Positions 26,308-35,600 of a DNA stretch of 64,000 bases are shown one piece after another. The stretch spans positions 248,001 through 312,000 of the forward strand of contig NZ_PABT01000014.1 of NCBI RefSeq assembly GCF_002699205.1. Direction: 5' to 3'. The translations under genes and the position numbers were made by a program. The number at the start of each line of letters is the position of its first letter. Position 1 is the first letter of the stretch. Under the pieces are notes generated by a model. That model saw only the letters and a list, made by a program, of their open reading frames with translations, was not told the origin of the DNA and did not search any database. This stretch comes from Allomuricauda sp. (GTDB lineage Bacteria; Bacteroidota; Bacteroidia; Flavobacteriales; Flavobacteriaceae).

Positions 26308-26529
26308 GGACGCGCTGGCAAAGGTATAAATGCTGCCAAAGTCATTGGGTGCTCATTATTTGGGTTCTGGATACTAGGAGGGGGTCGTTTCGTAGCGGGG
26401 ACACTTCACTTTTCCATGCTTTTGCACACAATTAATGTCCCTAGGCAACATATTATAGGAATATACCTACAAATATTGGACTTTGCAGGATATAAACGAA
26501 GTCCCATTTCACCTAAATGCACCCAAGGC
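26308..26529. other. Leader region before the hybrid histidine kinase
   Basis: A 220-nt gap. Nothing was recognised in it as a gene, tRNA or terminator. Its GC-richer first third (CGCTGGCAAAGG, GGAGGGGGTCG) differs from the surrounding sequence. The kinase reading frame can be extended upstream to an ATG at 26416, but the extra residues look uncoded. Confidence 0.3.
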
Positions 26530-28212
26530 ATGACTGAATTCTCTCAACGCAGGATAAAACTTGTATTTATACTTTCCGTTATAACCATCATCATATCGAC
26601 TTGGTGGTTTTTTATGGCCAGAAGTTTAGATTTAAACGAGTTGAGCCTATACATTGGCGCTACAGTACCTTTTTTTATAGGTTCGGCCATTATTTCTAAA
26701 ATAGGAAATCTTACCCTTGCGCGTTTTATGTATCTCGTGGCCTTTAATATCAGTGTTGCCATGACTGCTTCTTATATAGGAAAGGCTGGTAATGTTGAAT
26801 TTATTCTAATGTTTGCCATAGGATTACCTTTTATATTTTTCTCATTTAGGAGAGAGAAAGGGTATATCGTCATTTTTCCTTTACTATCGATAACACTTTG
26901 GCTTTTGCTCTACGTTACGGATTTTAACTTATTCACCAATACAAAAATGGATGCCGTACTCGCAGGAACCTATATTTATCCGGTCTCTATTGTAACAACT
27001 GCGGTGCTGATAACCTACCAATTGCTATTTTTCTCTATGATCAATGCGCGCTTCTATTCGAACATACAGGATGAACGGGAAGACGCCATTGAAGCATCCA
27101 ATGCCAAATCACGGTTTTTAAGCATGATGAGCCATGAAATTCGAACGCCCATGAATGCTATTATCGGACTTTCCCATATTCTAGGGGATACCAATCCAAG
27201 ACCGGATCAAGTGGAGAATATAGAGGCATTGAATTACTCGGGAAAAATACTGCTGAATTTACTGAACAATGTGTTGGATTTTAGTAAAATGGAAACCAGC
27301 GGTATAGCCCTTGACCCCATTCCCACGGATGTGAAGACGGCTGTACAACAGATAAAAAAGATTCATGAGCCGGGTTGTTTAAGTAAAGGAATTGGTTTTC
27401 ACCTAGAGATCGATGAAAAATTGCCAACGATGTGGTTGGATATTGTCCGTTTCAATCAGGTCATCAACAATTTGGTATCCAATGCCATAAAGTTTACCAA
27501 AAAAGGAAGTGTGACCCTTAAAATCACAAGTCAAGAACATAGCAATGGCAGGGTACGTATGCGTACTGAAATCATAGATACCGGTATTGGTATTACCAAA
27601 GAACAACAAGAAAAAATATGGCAGCCATTTTCCCAGGCTTCCGTCAGTACAAATCGCTTGTATGGAGGTACCGGACTTGGCCTGCCCATTGTAAAAAGTG
27701 TGGTGGAAGCTATGGAATCTACCGTACACATAGAAAGTGAATTGGAAAAAGGGAGTCGTTTTTACTTTGATTTGGAAGTACAGGCTATTTCTAAGCAAAG
27801 ATTGACAGAAGGCAGTGGCAAGAAACAACGCGATCTAGAGGGCAGAAGAATACTCCTGGTTGAGGACAATAAGATCAATATCATGGTGGGCAAACAGATA
27901 TTAGAAAAGGCCAACCTCGTAGTAGATGTCGCTTTTGATGGTCTTATGGCGGTAAACATGGTCAAAAAAAATGACTACTGTGCGGTTCTTATGGATATTC
28001 AAATGCCTATTATGGATGGGTACGCCTCCGCTATGGCAATTAGAAAGTTTAATACCACATTGCCTATTTTGGCACTATCTGCATCGGTATTTATAGAAGT
28101 GAAGAGTAAGATTGAACAGAGCGGTATGAACGGTTTTGTTTTTAAACCTTTTGACCCCGAAGACCTCTATACTAGAATCGAAGAGGTGATGGATGTACCG
28201 CTAGCGTCCTAA
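26530..28212 (+). CDS. Hybrid sensor histidine kinase with C-terminal receiver domain
   Basis: A 560-residue protein starting at MTEFSQRR. Six hydrophobic segments (about residues 10-172) form an integral-membrane sensor without a periplasmic domain. A HisKA domain follows with phosphoacceptor His202 (FLSMMSHEIRTPMNAIIGLS), then a HATPase_c domain with N (NQVINNLVSNAIKFT), G1 (DTGIGI) and G2 (GGTGLGL) boxes, and a receiver domain with Asp489 (VLMDIQMPIMDGY). No DNA-binding output, so an Hpt partner or a separate regulator is needed and none is nearby. It lies between the HAD gene and a duplicated fragment of that gene's tail, which marks this as an inserted or rearranged segment. Confidence 0.9.
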   Translation: MTEFSQRRIKLVFILSVITIIISTWWFFMARSLDLNELSLYIGATVPFFIGSAIISKIGNLTLARFMYLVAFNISVAMTASYIGKAGNVEFILMFAIGLPFIFFSFRREKGYIVIFPLLSITLWLLLYVTDFNLFTNTKMDAVLAGTYIYPVSIVTTAVLITYQLLFFSMINARFYSNIQDEREDAIEASNAKSRFLSMMSHEIRTPMNAIIGLSHILGDTNPRPDQVENIEALNYSGKILLNLLNNVLDFSKMETSGIALDPIPTDVKTAVQQIKKIHEPGCLSKGIGFHLEIDEKLPTMWLDIVRFNQVINNLVSNAIKFTKKGSVTLKITSQEHSNGRVRMRTEIIDTGIGITKEQQEKIWQPFSQASVSTNRLYGGTGLGLPIVKSVVEAMESTVHIESELEKGSRFYFDLEVQAISKQRLTEGSGKKQRDLEGRRILLVEDNKINIMVGKQILEKANLVVDVAFDGLMAVNMVKKNDYCAVLMDIQMPIMDGYASAMAIRKFNTTLPILALSASVFIEVKSKIEQSGMNGFVFKPFDPEDLYTRIEEVMDVPLAS

Positions 28213-28246
28213 ACTTTAGTATGCCATTAGATAAAATCGTATGGGT

Positions 28247-28402
28247 ATGATTAAGGATTCCTCCAACGGTATCAAAGCGGTCAAAGCAGCGGGGATCTAT
28301 GGTGTAGGTTTTGATAGCCCACATTCCAAAAACCAAGATTATTCAGAGGCGGATAAGTTAATCAGTTCATTTAAAGAGATGGCTTTTAAAACGCTGTTTT
28401 AA
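28247..28402 (+). pseudogene. Duplicated 3' tail of the HAD phosphatase gene
   Basis: Fifty-one codons (MIKDSSNGIKAVKAAG onward, ending KEMAFKTLF) that correspond to the C-terminal part of the HAD protein at 25365-26024, starting at its motif IV. By eye, 39 bases are identical without interruption (GGTTTTGATAGCCCACATTC continuing through GATTATTCA; copies at about 25917 and 28307). The 3' ends diverge: the copy ends with a plausible but different tail. The nucleophile and cap domain are missing, so it cannot be an active HAD enzyme. It is either the remnant of a tandem HAD gene or a duplicated target from insertion of the DUF2188-kinase segment. Confidence 0.8.
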
Positions 28403-28440
28403 ACTAAAAGGACTGTCATTGAATCCTGTAAAAGGTGGAT

Positions 28441-29565
28441 TTAATCCATCTTCCCTGCTTCTTTCAATATGTCCAGTACTTTTTCCTTTGGAAGTGCTTC
28501 AATTTTATGTCCATCTCGCCCGATCATAGTTTCCGCAGCAAAGAGCGAATTCAAAATGGCTTCTTCCGTGGCTTCGATGGTTGCGAGAAAAAGAGGTGTC
28601 ATGGCTTCGTTGCGCAAAGTGGGGACGGACTGAATCGGGCTGTCACTTTGATAAGGGATGCGACACGCTTCAGCCGTGGAAACGGCAATGACATAATCAC
28701 CGCTGCCATTGCTGGCAATGCCCCCTGTTTTTGCCAGGCCGAGCATGGCCCTTTTGGCCAATCGTTCCAAATTTCTGGAACCCAAAGGAGCATCGGTCAT
28801 CACCACCATCATACAGGAACCGTCGGGGGAATATTTAAAACTATCGGAATAATGCCCTAATTTTTTGCCTACCTCCACTCCGGCCACTTGCAAAACGCCG
28901 CCAAAGTTGGTCTGCACCAAAACACCTACGGTATACCCGCCGGATTTTTTCGGCAGCACCCTGGACGATGTCCCGATGCCTCCCTTGAATCCGAAACAAA
29001 TAGTGCCGGTCCCTGCTCCAATATTTCCTTCGGTAACAGGGCCCGGTTTTACGTCTTTTAAGGCTTGTATCACATGTGCTTCGGTAACGTGACGGCCTCG
29101 GATATCATTGAGGTAGCCATCGTTCGTTTCCCCGACAACCGCATTGACCGAACGGACATTTTCGTTTCCGGGTTGGTTGAGCGTGTAGCCAATAACGGCA
29201 TTTACTGCAGTGGGAACGCTCAGGGTGTTGGTCAAGATGATGGGCGTTTCCAGATTGCCCAATTCCTTTACTTGGGTGTAACCCGCAAGTTTACCAAATC
29301 CGTTGCCCACATATATGGCGGCGGGCACCTTTTCTTGAAAAATATTTCCTGAATGGGGGAGAATGGCCGTAACCCCTGTTCTGATATTTTCGCCACTGAA
29401 TATGGTGGAGTGACCTACTTGGACTCCCGGCACATCGGTTATGGCATTGTAAGTGCCCGGTTGTAGCACACCAATTTCAACCCCATGGTCCCTAAGTCGG
29501 TTTTGTGAAAGCATCAGTAACGGGAATATAAAAAACAAATAACTAATACGATTCATTTTGTCCAT
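28441..29565 (-). CDS. P1/DmpA-family (S58) N-terminal-nucleophile aminopeptidase
   Basis: A 374-residue exported protein: a hydrophobic signal (residues 5-20, ending LMLSQ) precedes RLRDHGVEIGVLQPGTYNAI. DmpA/BapA enzymes cleave themselves before a serine that then becomes the nucleophile; the candidate is Gly249-Ser250 in SPDGSCMMVVMTDAP. NTLSVPTAVNAVIG and GNIGAGTGTICFGFKGGIGT are other family motifs. The substrates are N-terminal residues of peptides, in some members D- or beta-amino acids. An ATG at 29556 is an alternative start. Divergence from the HAD fragment upstream is complete; it forms a reverse block with the next three genes. Confidence 0.9.
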   Translation of the reverse strand: MDKMNRISYLFFIFPLLMLSQNRLRDHGVEIGVLQPGTYNAITDVPGVQVGHSTIFSGENIRTGVTAILPHSGNIFQEKVPAAIYVGNGFGKLAGYTQVKELGNLETPIILTNTLSVPTAVNAVIGYTLNQPGNENVRSVNAVVGETNDGYLNDIRGRHVTEAHVIQALKDVKPGPVTEGNIGAGTGTICFGFKGGIGTSSRVLPKKSGGYTVGVLVQTNFGGVLQVAGVEVGKKLGHYSDSFKYSPDGSCMMVVMTDAPLGSRNLERLAKRAMLGLAKTGGIASNGSGDYVIAVSTAEACRIPYQSDSPIQSVPTLRNEAMTPLFLATIEATEEAILNSLFAAETMIGRDGHKIEALPKEKVLDILKEAGKMD

Positions 29566-29575
29566 ATTGGAATGA

Positions 29576-30079
29576 TTAATTTTTCAAAGCACTCACCGTC
29601 ACTAACAGTTGGCCCACATGGCGTTGGCTGTGCTCGGCGGCATGAAAAAGCAATCCGATCACGGTGGTGGGCAATTTTTTGCGGCCTACAAACCGGGCTT
29701 CGGTCAAAGTGGATTCCGGCAGGGTTTTAAAATAGGCCAATGCTTCGTCCACTTTTTGTTCAAAATCCGCGATCATTTGTTGTGCAGAAGGTGCATTCTC
29801 CCCGTTGCCCTCATTTTTTAGGAATTGGAACTGCGCATCTGTCAACGATTCTTCCTTGGCATAAGTCATCAATCGGTCCAGCACCCCGGTCAAATGCCTC
29901 AGATGAAACCCGACAGAAGCCCTTCCAAAGGGTTTTTCCCAAAGCTTTTCTTCAGGAAAGTCCACCAAATAACCCTTTACCTCCCGAACGGACTGCAACA
30001 AGGCATGCGCTGAAGGTTGTAAAAGTGAAGGTACCCCGGCAATGGGGCCACTTAGCCAATATTCTTGAGTTGTTGCCAT
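29576..30079 (-). CDS. DinB-family protein
   Basis: A 167-residue four-helix-bundle protein of the DinB/YfiT metal-binding superfamily. Candidate metal-ligand histidines are His58 or His61 in VGFHLRHLTGVLDRL and His142/His146/His149-region in LLFHAAEHSQRHVGQL. Relatives are thiol-dependent (bacillithiol) transferases or stress-induced proteins of unknown activity. It is 10 nt upstream of the DmpA-type gene and 18 nt downstream of a Gfo/Idh gene, on the same strand as both. Confidence 0.85.
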   Translation of the reverse strand: MATTQEYWLSGPIAGVPSLLQPSAHALLQSVREVKGYLVDFPEEKLWEKPFGRASVGFHLRHLTGVLDRLMTYAKEESLTDAQFQFLKNEGNGENAPSAQQMIADFEQKVDEALAYFKTLPESTLTEARFVGRKKLPTTVIGLLFHAAEHSQRHVGQLLVTVSALKN

Positions 30080-30097
30080 TACAAATATGTTTTCCCT

Positions 30098-31522
30098 TTA
30101 AAAATCCCGATAATCCCCTGAGAGAAATTTATTGGCTTTTTCTTCTTTAAATTGAGCGGTTTCTGCATCCCAATGCAATGTTTCGCCAGGGAAACGACCT
30201 GCAATGGTTCCCAATAAAATGGTCTCGGTCAATCTTGCCCCGTAATCAAAAGGAGCCGTGGTGGTGTCCTTGCCCAAACAGGCATCTACAAATTGGTGGT
30301 AGTGTTTGGGTCCTTCGGTTTCATAATTTCGGATGGGTTCGCCCAAGTTGTGCTCTTCGGAAACCTTTGCAATCTCCTTGGAAATATCCACGTACTTGCC
30401 TTTTCTGATTTTCCTTGGCAATTGCATAAAGTGGGGCAACAACAATCGTCCTTTCTCACCTACGAACATGGCTCCTTGTTCCGGCAGCTCGTTTTCCGCA
30501 GCTACCCCGGCATCCAATGAAATTTTATCTTTTACACTTTTATCAGCGGATTTGGTATTCTTTTTCATTTCCATACCGGGCAATATGAGGTCTTCGTGCA
30601 TTTCCGGGGCTCCGGGACCGTCGTACCAGACCCATTTTAGGGATTTGCCGGTGTATTTGGTGCCAGGGAACTCATAGGTAACGGTATTGTTTTCGGGGAA
30701 GCCGAATCCATTGGGAGGTCGGCATTCCGTCGTAATGGTCCGCGGGACATCCAGCTGAAGTGCGTTGTAAGGCGTATCAAAAATGTGGACGCCCATATCA
30801 CCCAAAGTGCCACAGCCATAATCCATTAGTTTTCTCCAATTTCCAGGATGGTACATGTCTTTTTTGTAGGGTCGTTTTTTTGATGTGCCCAACCAAAGGT
30901 TCCAATCCAACTGATCTGGAACTGGGTCTTCACCCTCGGGCAAAGGGCCATCATATCCCCAGTTTTTCGGAGACCATGCATGCACGGTGTGCACTTTTCC
31001 AATGATTCCGGACTGGATCAGCAGTGTGGCCAATCGATAATCGTAAAAAGAATGTACTTGGATGCCCATCTGGGTCACCAATCCTTTTTCCGCGGCCAAT
31101 TTTTTCATTTCCCTGGATTCGGAAACATAGTGGGTCAATGGTTTTTGACAGTACACGGGTTTGTCCATTTCCATGGCCATCAGGGAGGCCGGTGCATGGG
31201 TGTGGTCCGGAGTGGAAACGATTACTGCATCTATCTCATCGGCCATTTCCTCCAACATGGCCCGATAATCAAAAAACACCCGCGCCCCTGGATGCATTTT
31301 ATGGGCAGCGGATAGGTTTAAGGCATCCACATCACAGAGGGCAACAACTTCTACCGCGGCATGTGAGGAAATCGCTTTTAAATCTTCCATTCCCATGTTT
31401 CCAACGCCGATATGGGCCGTTCTTAGTTTTTCTCTTGGCAGTCCTCCTTTTAAAATGGATGGCGCCAACATGATTCCGAGCGCTCCCACACTACTTTTTT
31501 TGATAAATTCTCTTTTGTTCAT
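30098..31522 (-). CDS. Gfo/Idh/MocA-family oxidoreductase, exported type
   Basis: A 474-residue NAD(P)-dependent oxidoreductase. The N-terminus (MNKREFIKKSSVGALGIM) resembles the twin-arginine-like signals common on Bacteroidota Gfo/Idh proteins. The Rossmann fold begins at LRTAHIGVGNMG, followed by VVALCDVD, VSTPDHTHAPASLMAMEMDK and the conserved VYCQKPLTH catalytic-region lysine. Family C-terminal domain has the MGVHIFDTPYNALQL metal/sugar-binding segment. It likely oxidises a sugar or sugar acid. It is followed upstream by a DUF1080 lipoprotein, its usual genomic partner. Confidence 0.9.
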   Translation of the reverse strand: MNKREFIKKSSVGALGIMLAPSILKGGLPREKLRTAHIGVGNMGMEDLKAISSHAAVEVVALCDVDALNLSAAHKMHPGARVFFDYRAMLEEMADEIDAVIVSTPDHTHAPASLMAMEMDKPVYCQKPLTHYVSESREMKKLAAEKGLVTQMGIQVHSFYDYRLATLLIQSGIIGKVHTVHAWSPKNWGYDGPLPEGEDPVPDQLDWNLWLGTSKKRPYKKDMYHPGNWRKLMDYGCGTLGDMGVHIFDTPYNALQLDVPRTITTECRPPNGFGFPENNTVTYEFPGTKYTGKSLKWVWYDGPGAPEMHEDLILPGMEMKKNTKSADKSVKDKISLDAGVAAENELPEQGAMFVGEKGRLLLPHFMQLPRKIRKGKYVDISKEIAKVSEEHNLGEPIRNYETEGPKHYHQFVDACLGKDTTTAPFDYGARLTETILLGTIAGRFPGETLHWDAETAQFKEEKANKFLSGDYRDF

Positions 31523-31533
31523 GATCTGGAGGA

Positions 31534-32322
31534 TTATAGTTTTTTAATTTTTATGTTTCTGAACCAAATGGGGCTTGAATGGTCTTGCAATGCAATGTAG
31601 CCTTTCTTGTATTTTCCATAATCTGGGGCATTGTCCCATTTTCCCGAACTTTTTTTAGCTTTCCAATCTTCGGACCATGGCACAAACTCCAACAGTTTTT
31701 TACCATTGAGCCAATGTTCCACCTTTTCTGGGGTAAATACAATTTTAGTGGAATTCCATTCCCCGACGGGGTTCAATTGTTTTTGTGATTCGTCCGCTGG
31801 ATGCATGGCATAATCGGCCCCTGTTTTTTGCCAATCTTGGAGCAACTCAGGGTGCTCGGCACCAAATTGTGAGTTGTACCCTGTCAAATCGTGGATGTTG
31901 GCATAGTTTTCATCATCGATCAATTGATATTCCGGTGCTACTTCGGGAGGACCGTCATAGCCTTCTTTTACATGATAGAAGATGCCGCTGTTCCCTCCGG
32001 CAGGAATTTTCCATTCCAAATAGAGTTCAAAATTATCGAACTCTTCGGTTCCGTATAAAATGTCCTTGCCACCGGTATAATTTTGTTCCAGACCAAGTTC
32101 TGTGTCAAAAGTGAGGGTGCTGTCCTTAATGGTCCATCCGGGAGGTAGGGAATCCATGTTGTAACCCCGCCACCCATCCAAACTGGTGCCGTCAAAAAGA
32201 TAGATCCATTCCGATTTTTCTGCTTCGGATTGGTTGGTCCTTGTTTCTTCTTGTTTGTTTGGCCGGTCTTTACAAGCAGCGATCAGCAATAGAAATATGG
32301 CTAGCTTTAATAATTTTGACAT
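31534..32322 (-). CDS. DUF1080 (3-keto-disaccharide hydrolase-like) lipoprotein
   Basis: A 262-residue protein with a lipoprotein signal (LLLIAACKD, Cys17). The mature part is one DUF1080 domain: WIYLFDGTSLDGWRGYN, NFELYLEWKIPAGGNSGIFY, YEYQLID-type (APEYQLIDDENY), EWNSTKIVFTPEKVEHWLNG, IALQDHSSPIWFRNIKIKKL. The concanavalin-like fold is associated with hydrolysis of 3-keto-glycosides, made by Gfo/Idh oxidoreductases; it sits 11 nt upstream of one here. The pair fits a periplasmic oxidation-then-hydrolysis sugar pathway (known for some families; inference here). Confidence 0.9.
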   Translation of the reverse strand: MSKLLKLAIFLLLIAACKDRPNKQEETRTNQSEAEKSEWIYLFDGTSLDGWRGYNMDSLPPGWTIKDSTLTFDTELGLEQNYTGGKDILYGTEEFDNFELYLEWKIPAGGNSGIFYHVKEGYDGPPEVAPEYQLIDDENYANIHDLTGYNSQFGAEHPELLQDWQKTGADYAMHPADESQKQLNPVGEWNSTKIVFTPEKVEHWLNGKKLLEFVPWSEDWKAKKSSGKWDNAPDYGKYKKGYIALQDHSSPIWFRNIKIKKL

Positions 32323-32437
32323 GGTTTGGTTTTTATCTGCTTGGTAAAGTACAAAATATTGAATAAAATTTTAGGTCGTTTTTAACAACTTTTGGCAGGG
32401 TAACCCGACATATTCAACAAGACTTGTTTTTTCAAAA

Positions 32438-32647
32438 ATGGGTATGCTCGTGCTTGCTTTTACATTGTTTGTTGCCCCGATCTGTTCCTAACGCGGAAAC
32501 GAAAAAACAGAGTGGCCAGAGTATCCAAAAGGACGCTGCTCCAGTTCGGATATCAATGGATGGGCCTGTTCCCCTAAAAGTATATTGGACGTTGCCAAGG
32601 TTGCAACGTTTGGCAATAGTCGTTATGTGTTCTACCCTTTCAGCTGA
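32438..32647 (+). pseudogene. Possible decayed N-terminus of an exported-protein gene
   Basis: Within a 309-nt gap, a frame from ATG 32438 reads a convincing signal peptide (MGMLVLAFTLFVAPICS), hits a TAA at 32489-32491, and stays open to a TGA at 32645-32647 with residues such as EKTEWPEYPKGRC. TEWPEY after a lipoprotein-like leader is reminiscent of secreted quinoprotein or sugar-oxidising proteins, but the match is too short to name. A different frame (32424-32708) is open but has no protein-like features and overlaps the protease gene. Treat as a weak remnant. Confidence 0.25.
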
Positions 32648-35600
32648 CGGAATATTTCTTGCAGTGCAGCATCGAGCTGAGGTTTTTTTCCGTCTAAACG
32701 GTCCTTGAAATTTTCGGGTACCACAATGTCGGGGCTAACACCTGTTTTTTCCAGGTTCTTGCCGTCCAGCGTAAAGCATCCCCATGCAGGTAACCTATAA
32801 AAAGAACCATCCACAAGTCCTTTTCCGGAGGTAAAAATAATCCAACGATAGGTTTCCGTGCCCATTATCGTACCCAATTTAAGGGCTTTGAATCCTGCAG
32901 CGGTCATTTCGGCATCGCTGAGCGACTGTTCGTTCACCAACAGGATGATTGGCTTCACCGCTGGGGCAAAGTTAGGCTGTGGCGCTAGGTCGCCATCCCT
33001 GTATTTCCATTTTAGATATGGTTTTTGTGAAAGAAACTGTAAGACCTCGTTATGTACGTTTCCACCGGTATTGTAACGTAAATCCAGAATTAGTGCGTCC
33101 CTTTGGCTGGTTTCCGAGACCATTTCCCTTTTAAAGTTTTCAAGCTCGCCACCACCCATATTTTTCAGGTGTACATAGGCCACCTTTTTGTCACTTTTGG
33201 TGTCTACATATTTTTGGTTATCGTCTACCCATTCATCGTATAGGAGACTTCTTTGGGCATTGGTGCTTATGGGGTGAATGTTCACTGATATTATTTTGCC
33301 GGCACGTTTAAAATCCAACTGCATTTCATTGTCCAACGAAGGTTCGTTAAAGTAGGATTCCCTGTTTTTTGAAGGGTCTACTTTTTTACCGTTCACGGCC
33401 ACTAACACATCACCTTTTTTGATATCCTTTCCGGTTACGTCCGCAGGGCCATCGGCAATAATGTGCTCAACCGTGTAGGGGTGGTCGTTGGAGAATAAAA
33501 TACCCGTTGCCAATGTCTTGGTCTTGTAGAATACTTTTTCTTCGTCTCCACGGGAACTAAAGCCAAAATGCGAGGTGTTTAGCTCTCCCAACATATCGTT
33601 GAACAATCTGCGTAATTGGTTTCTATTGGTGATATAAGGCAGGTATTGTTCGTATTTTTTGCGAAGTGCTGTCCAGTCTTCCCCATGAAAGTCCCCGTCG
33701 TAAAAGTTTTCCTCGAATCCGGCCCAAGCTTCATGGAACATTTGATGGAATTCTTCTGAAAGATTTCTACGGAAGGTGAAGTCGATATCAATCTTTTCCG
33801 CCTTGTTGTTTTCAACATCAAAGGTGTGAATGTTTCCTTTGCTCAATAGGTAATAACTGTCTTTTGCATTCGCCAATTGATACCCGTTCATTGTATCGTC
33901 CAGTACCTTTTCTATCTTGTTTTTTTCGAAAGGCTTTATGACGGTTTTCCAAAGTTTTGTTTTTCCTTCGTCATGGTTGCTCAGATAGAGCACATGCATC
34001 GTTTCGTCTTTTTGAATGACAAAAGGACTTGTTTGTCTGCCAAAAGAAGGACTTATGGCCTTAATTCTTTCCATAATGCCATTCTCATTAATTTTGATGG
34101 TTATGGGGTTTTTATCTTCTTTTTCAGGTTCTTTTTTGTTGTCTTTATCGTCTTTATTTTCTTTTTCTTCCTCCTTAAACAATTCTTCATACTTGCCGTA
34201 AGTAAAGGCATCCTCGTATTTGTCCAACGGCATCTGGTATATCTGGGATTCCGAAAGTCCATAAGGGTAAGAGGGTTCCGTTAGATTGGAAACCATATAC
34301 AGGTATTTTCCGTCTGGGGACCAAACGGGAGATCTCTCCGTAACACCGGTATTGGTCAGGTTGATTATTTTTTTATCCGACAGGCGAACAACAAAAACGT
34401 CCGATTCAAAATTTCTAATGGCGGTATACACAACATGGCTGCCATTAGGCGAAAAGTAGGGTTGCGGGGCATAAAGGGCCCAAAATTCATCCTTTACCAA
34501 AACTTCACTTTTAAAACTGGAAAGGTCCAACAGGCGCAACTCGTCACGCCCGCTTATGTACAGTGCTTTTTCAAGGTCTGGGTCCAGCACAATGTTTACA
34601 TTGTTCCTAAGGTCGTTCGTATGCTGTTTTTCGGAGCTACTTCCGTCCCCGGCAATGGTGAATAAATTGGCATAACCATTATGCGTCCTATTGTACAACA
34701 ATGTTTTGTTGTCTTTTAGCCACACTACCTCAAGTACGCGTTCTTTAGGGTTTGTAATTATGTGTTTAACGAATTTTCCTTTTACATCCGATACAAATAA
34801 TTCACCTCTGGCTATAAATGCCAATTTCTTATTGTCCGGAGATACCGAAAAATTGGTGATATTGCCCTGTACCTTAAAGTCTTGGGTCTTGGATAAAGTA
34901 CTGTTCTTTATTATTTTGATAGGAACCTTCTTAGCGGTTTTGTTGCTTACATCATAGCTGTAAATTTGATAGTCTTTGCCAAAAACGACTACTTTTCCGT
35001 TGGCGCTTACCTGTGGGCGACCAATGGAGGAGTCGAATGTGGTCAATTGAATTTTTGAATCGTTTTCCAGTTGATACAGGTTGTACTCGCCATTGGCCCG
35101 GTCAGAAACAAAATAAAGATCTCCATTTTGGTCCATCGTGGCCCAAAGGTCTTTTCCATTATAAGTAGTGTATTCCTTATATTCTTTAGTAGCTGGGTTA
35201 TAAGATTTTATGTTGGGGTTATAGGCTCCCTTGTATCTTTTTCTATGGGTGAAATTTTTACCTTCCCAACTCTCGTTAAAGAATATTTCTTCTGTCTTTG
35301 GGTGAACTGCGATATTGGCTACGGTATTAAAGTAATTTTGAAAAAGGCGTTTTGGCGTGCCTCCCTCTATAGGCACTTCATAACCCGAGTAGCGATTATT
35401 TCTAGAAGAGGTAAAGTAGATGCTTTTAGAATCCCAAGACCAGCTGTCCATGTCATCATCGGCATCGTTAAAAGTAAGTTGTTGAATGGTACCGCCCTCA
35501 AGCGGCATTACATAAATGTCCTTGTTGCCGAATTGTGTGGAGCTAAAGGCCAGCCATTTTCCGTCGGGTGATATTCTTGGCAATGATTCTTCTCCGTCCA

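Noticed and set aside
30098..32322. Polysaccharide-utilisation locus
   Set aside because: No SusC/SusD pair or glycoside hydrolase set is present; only oxidoreductase and DUF1080 genes.
32424..32708. Open frame of 94 codons in the gap before the tricorn-like protease
   Set aside because: It runs into the convergent protease gene, has no domain or good signal peptide, and the neighbouring frame looks more like a real remnant.
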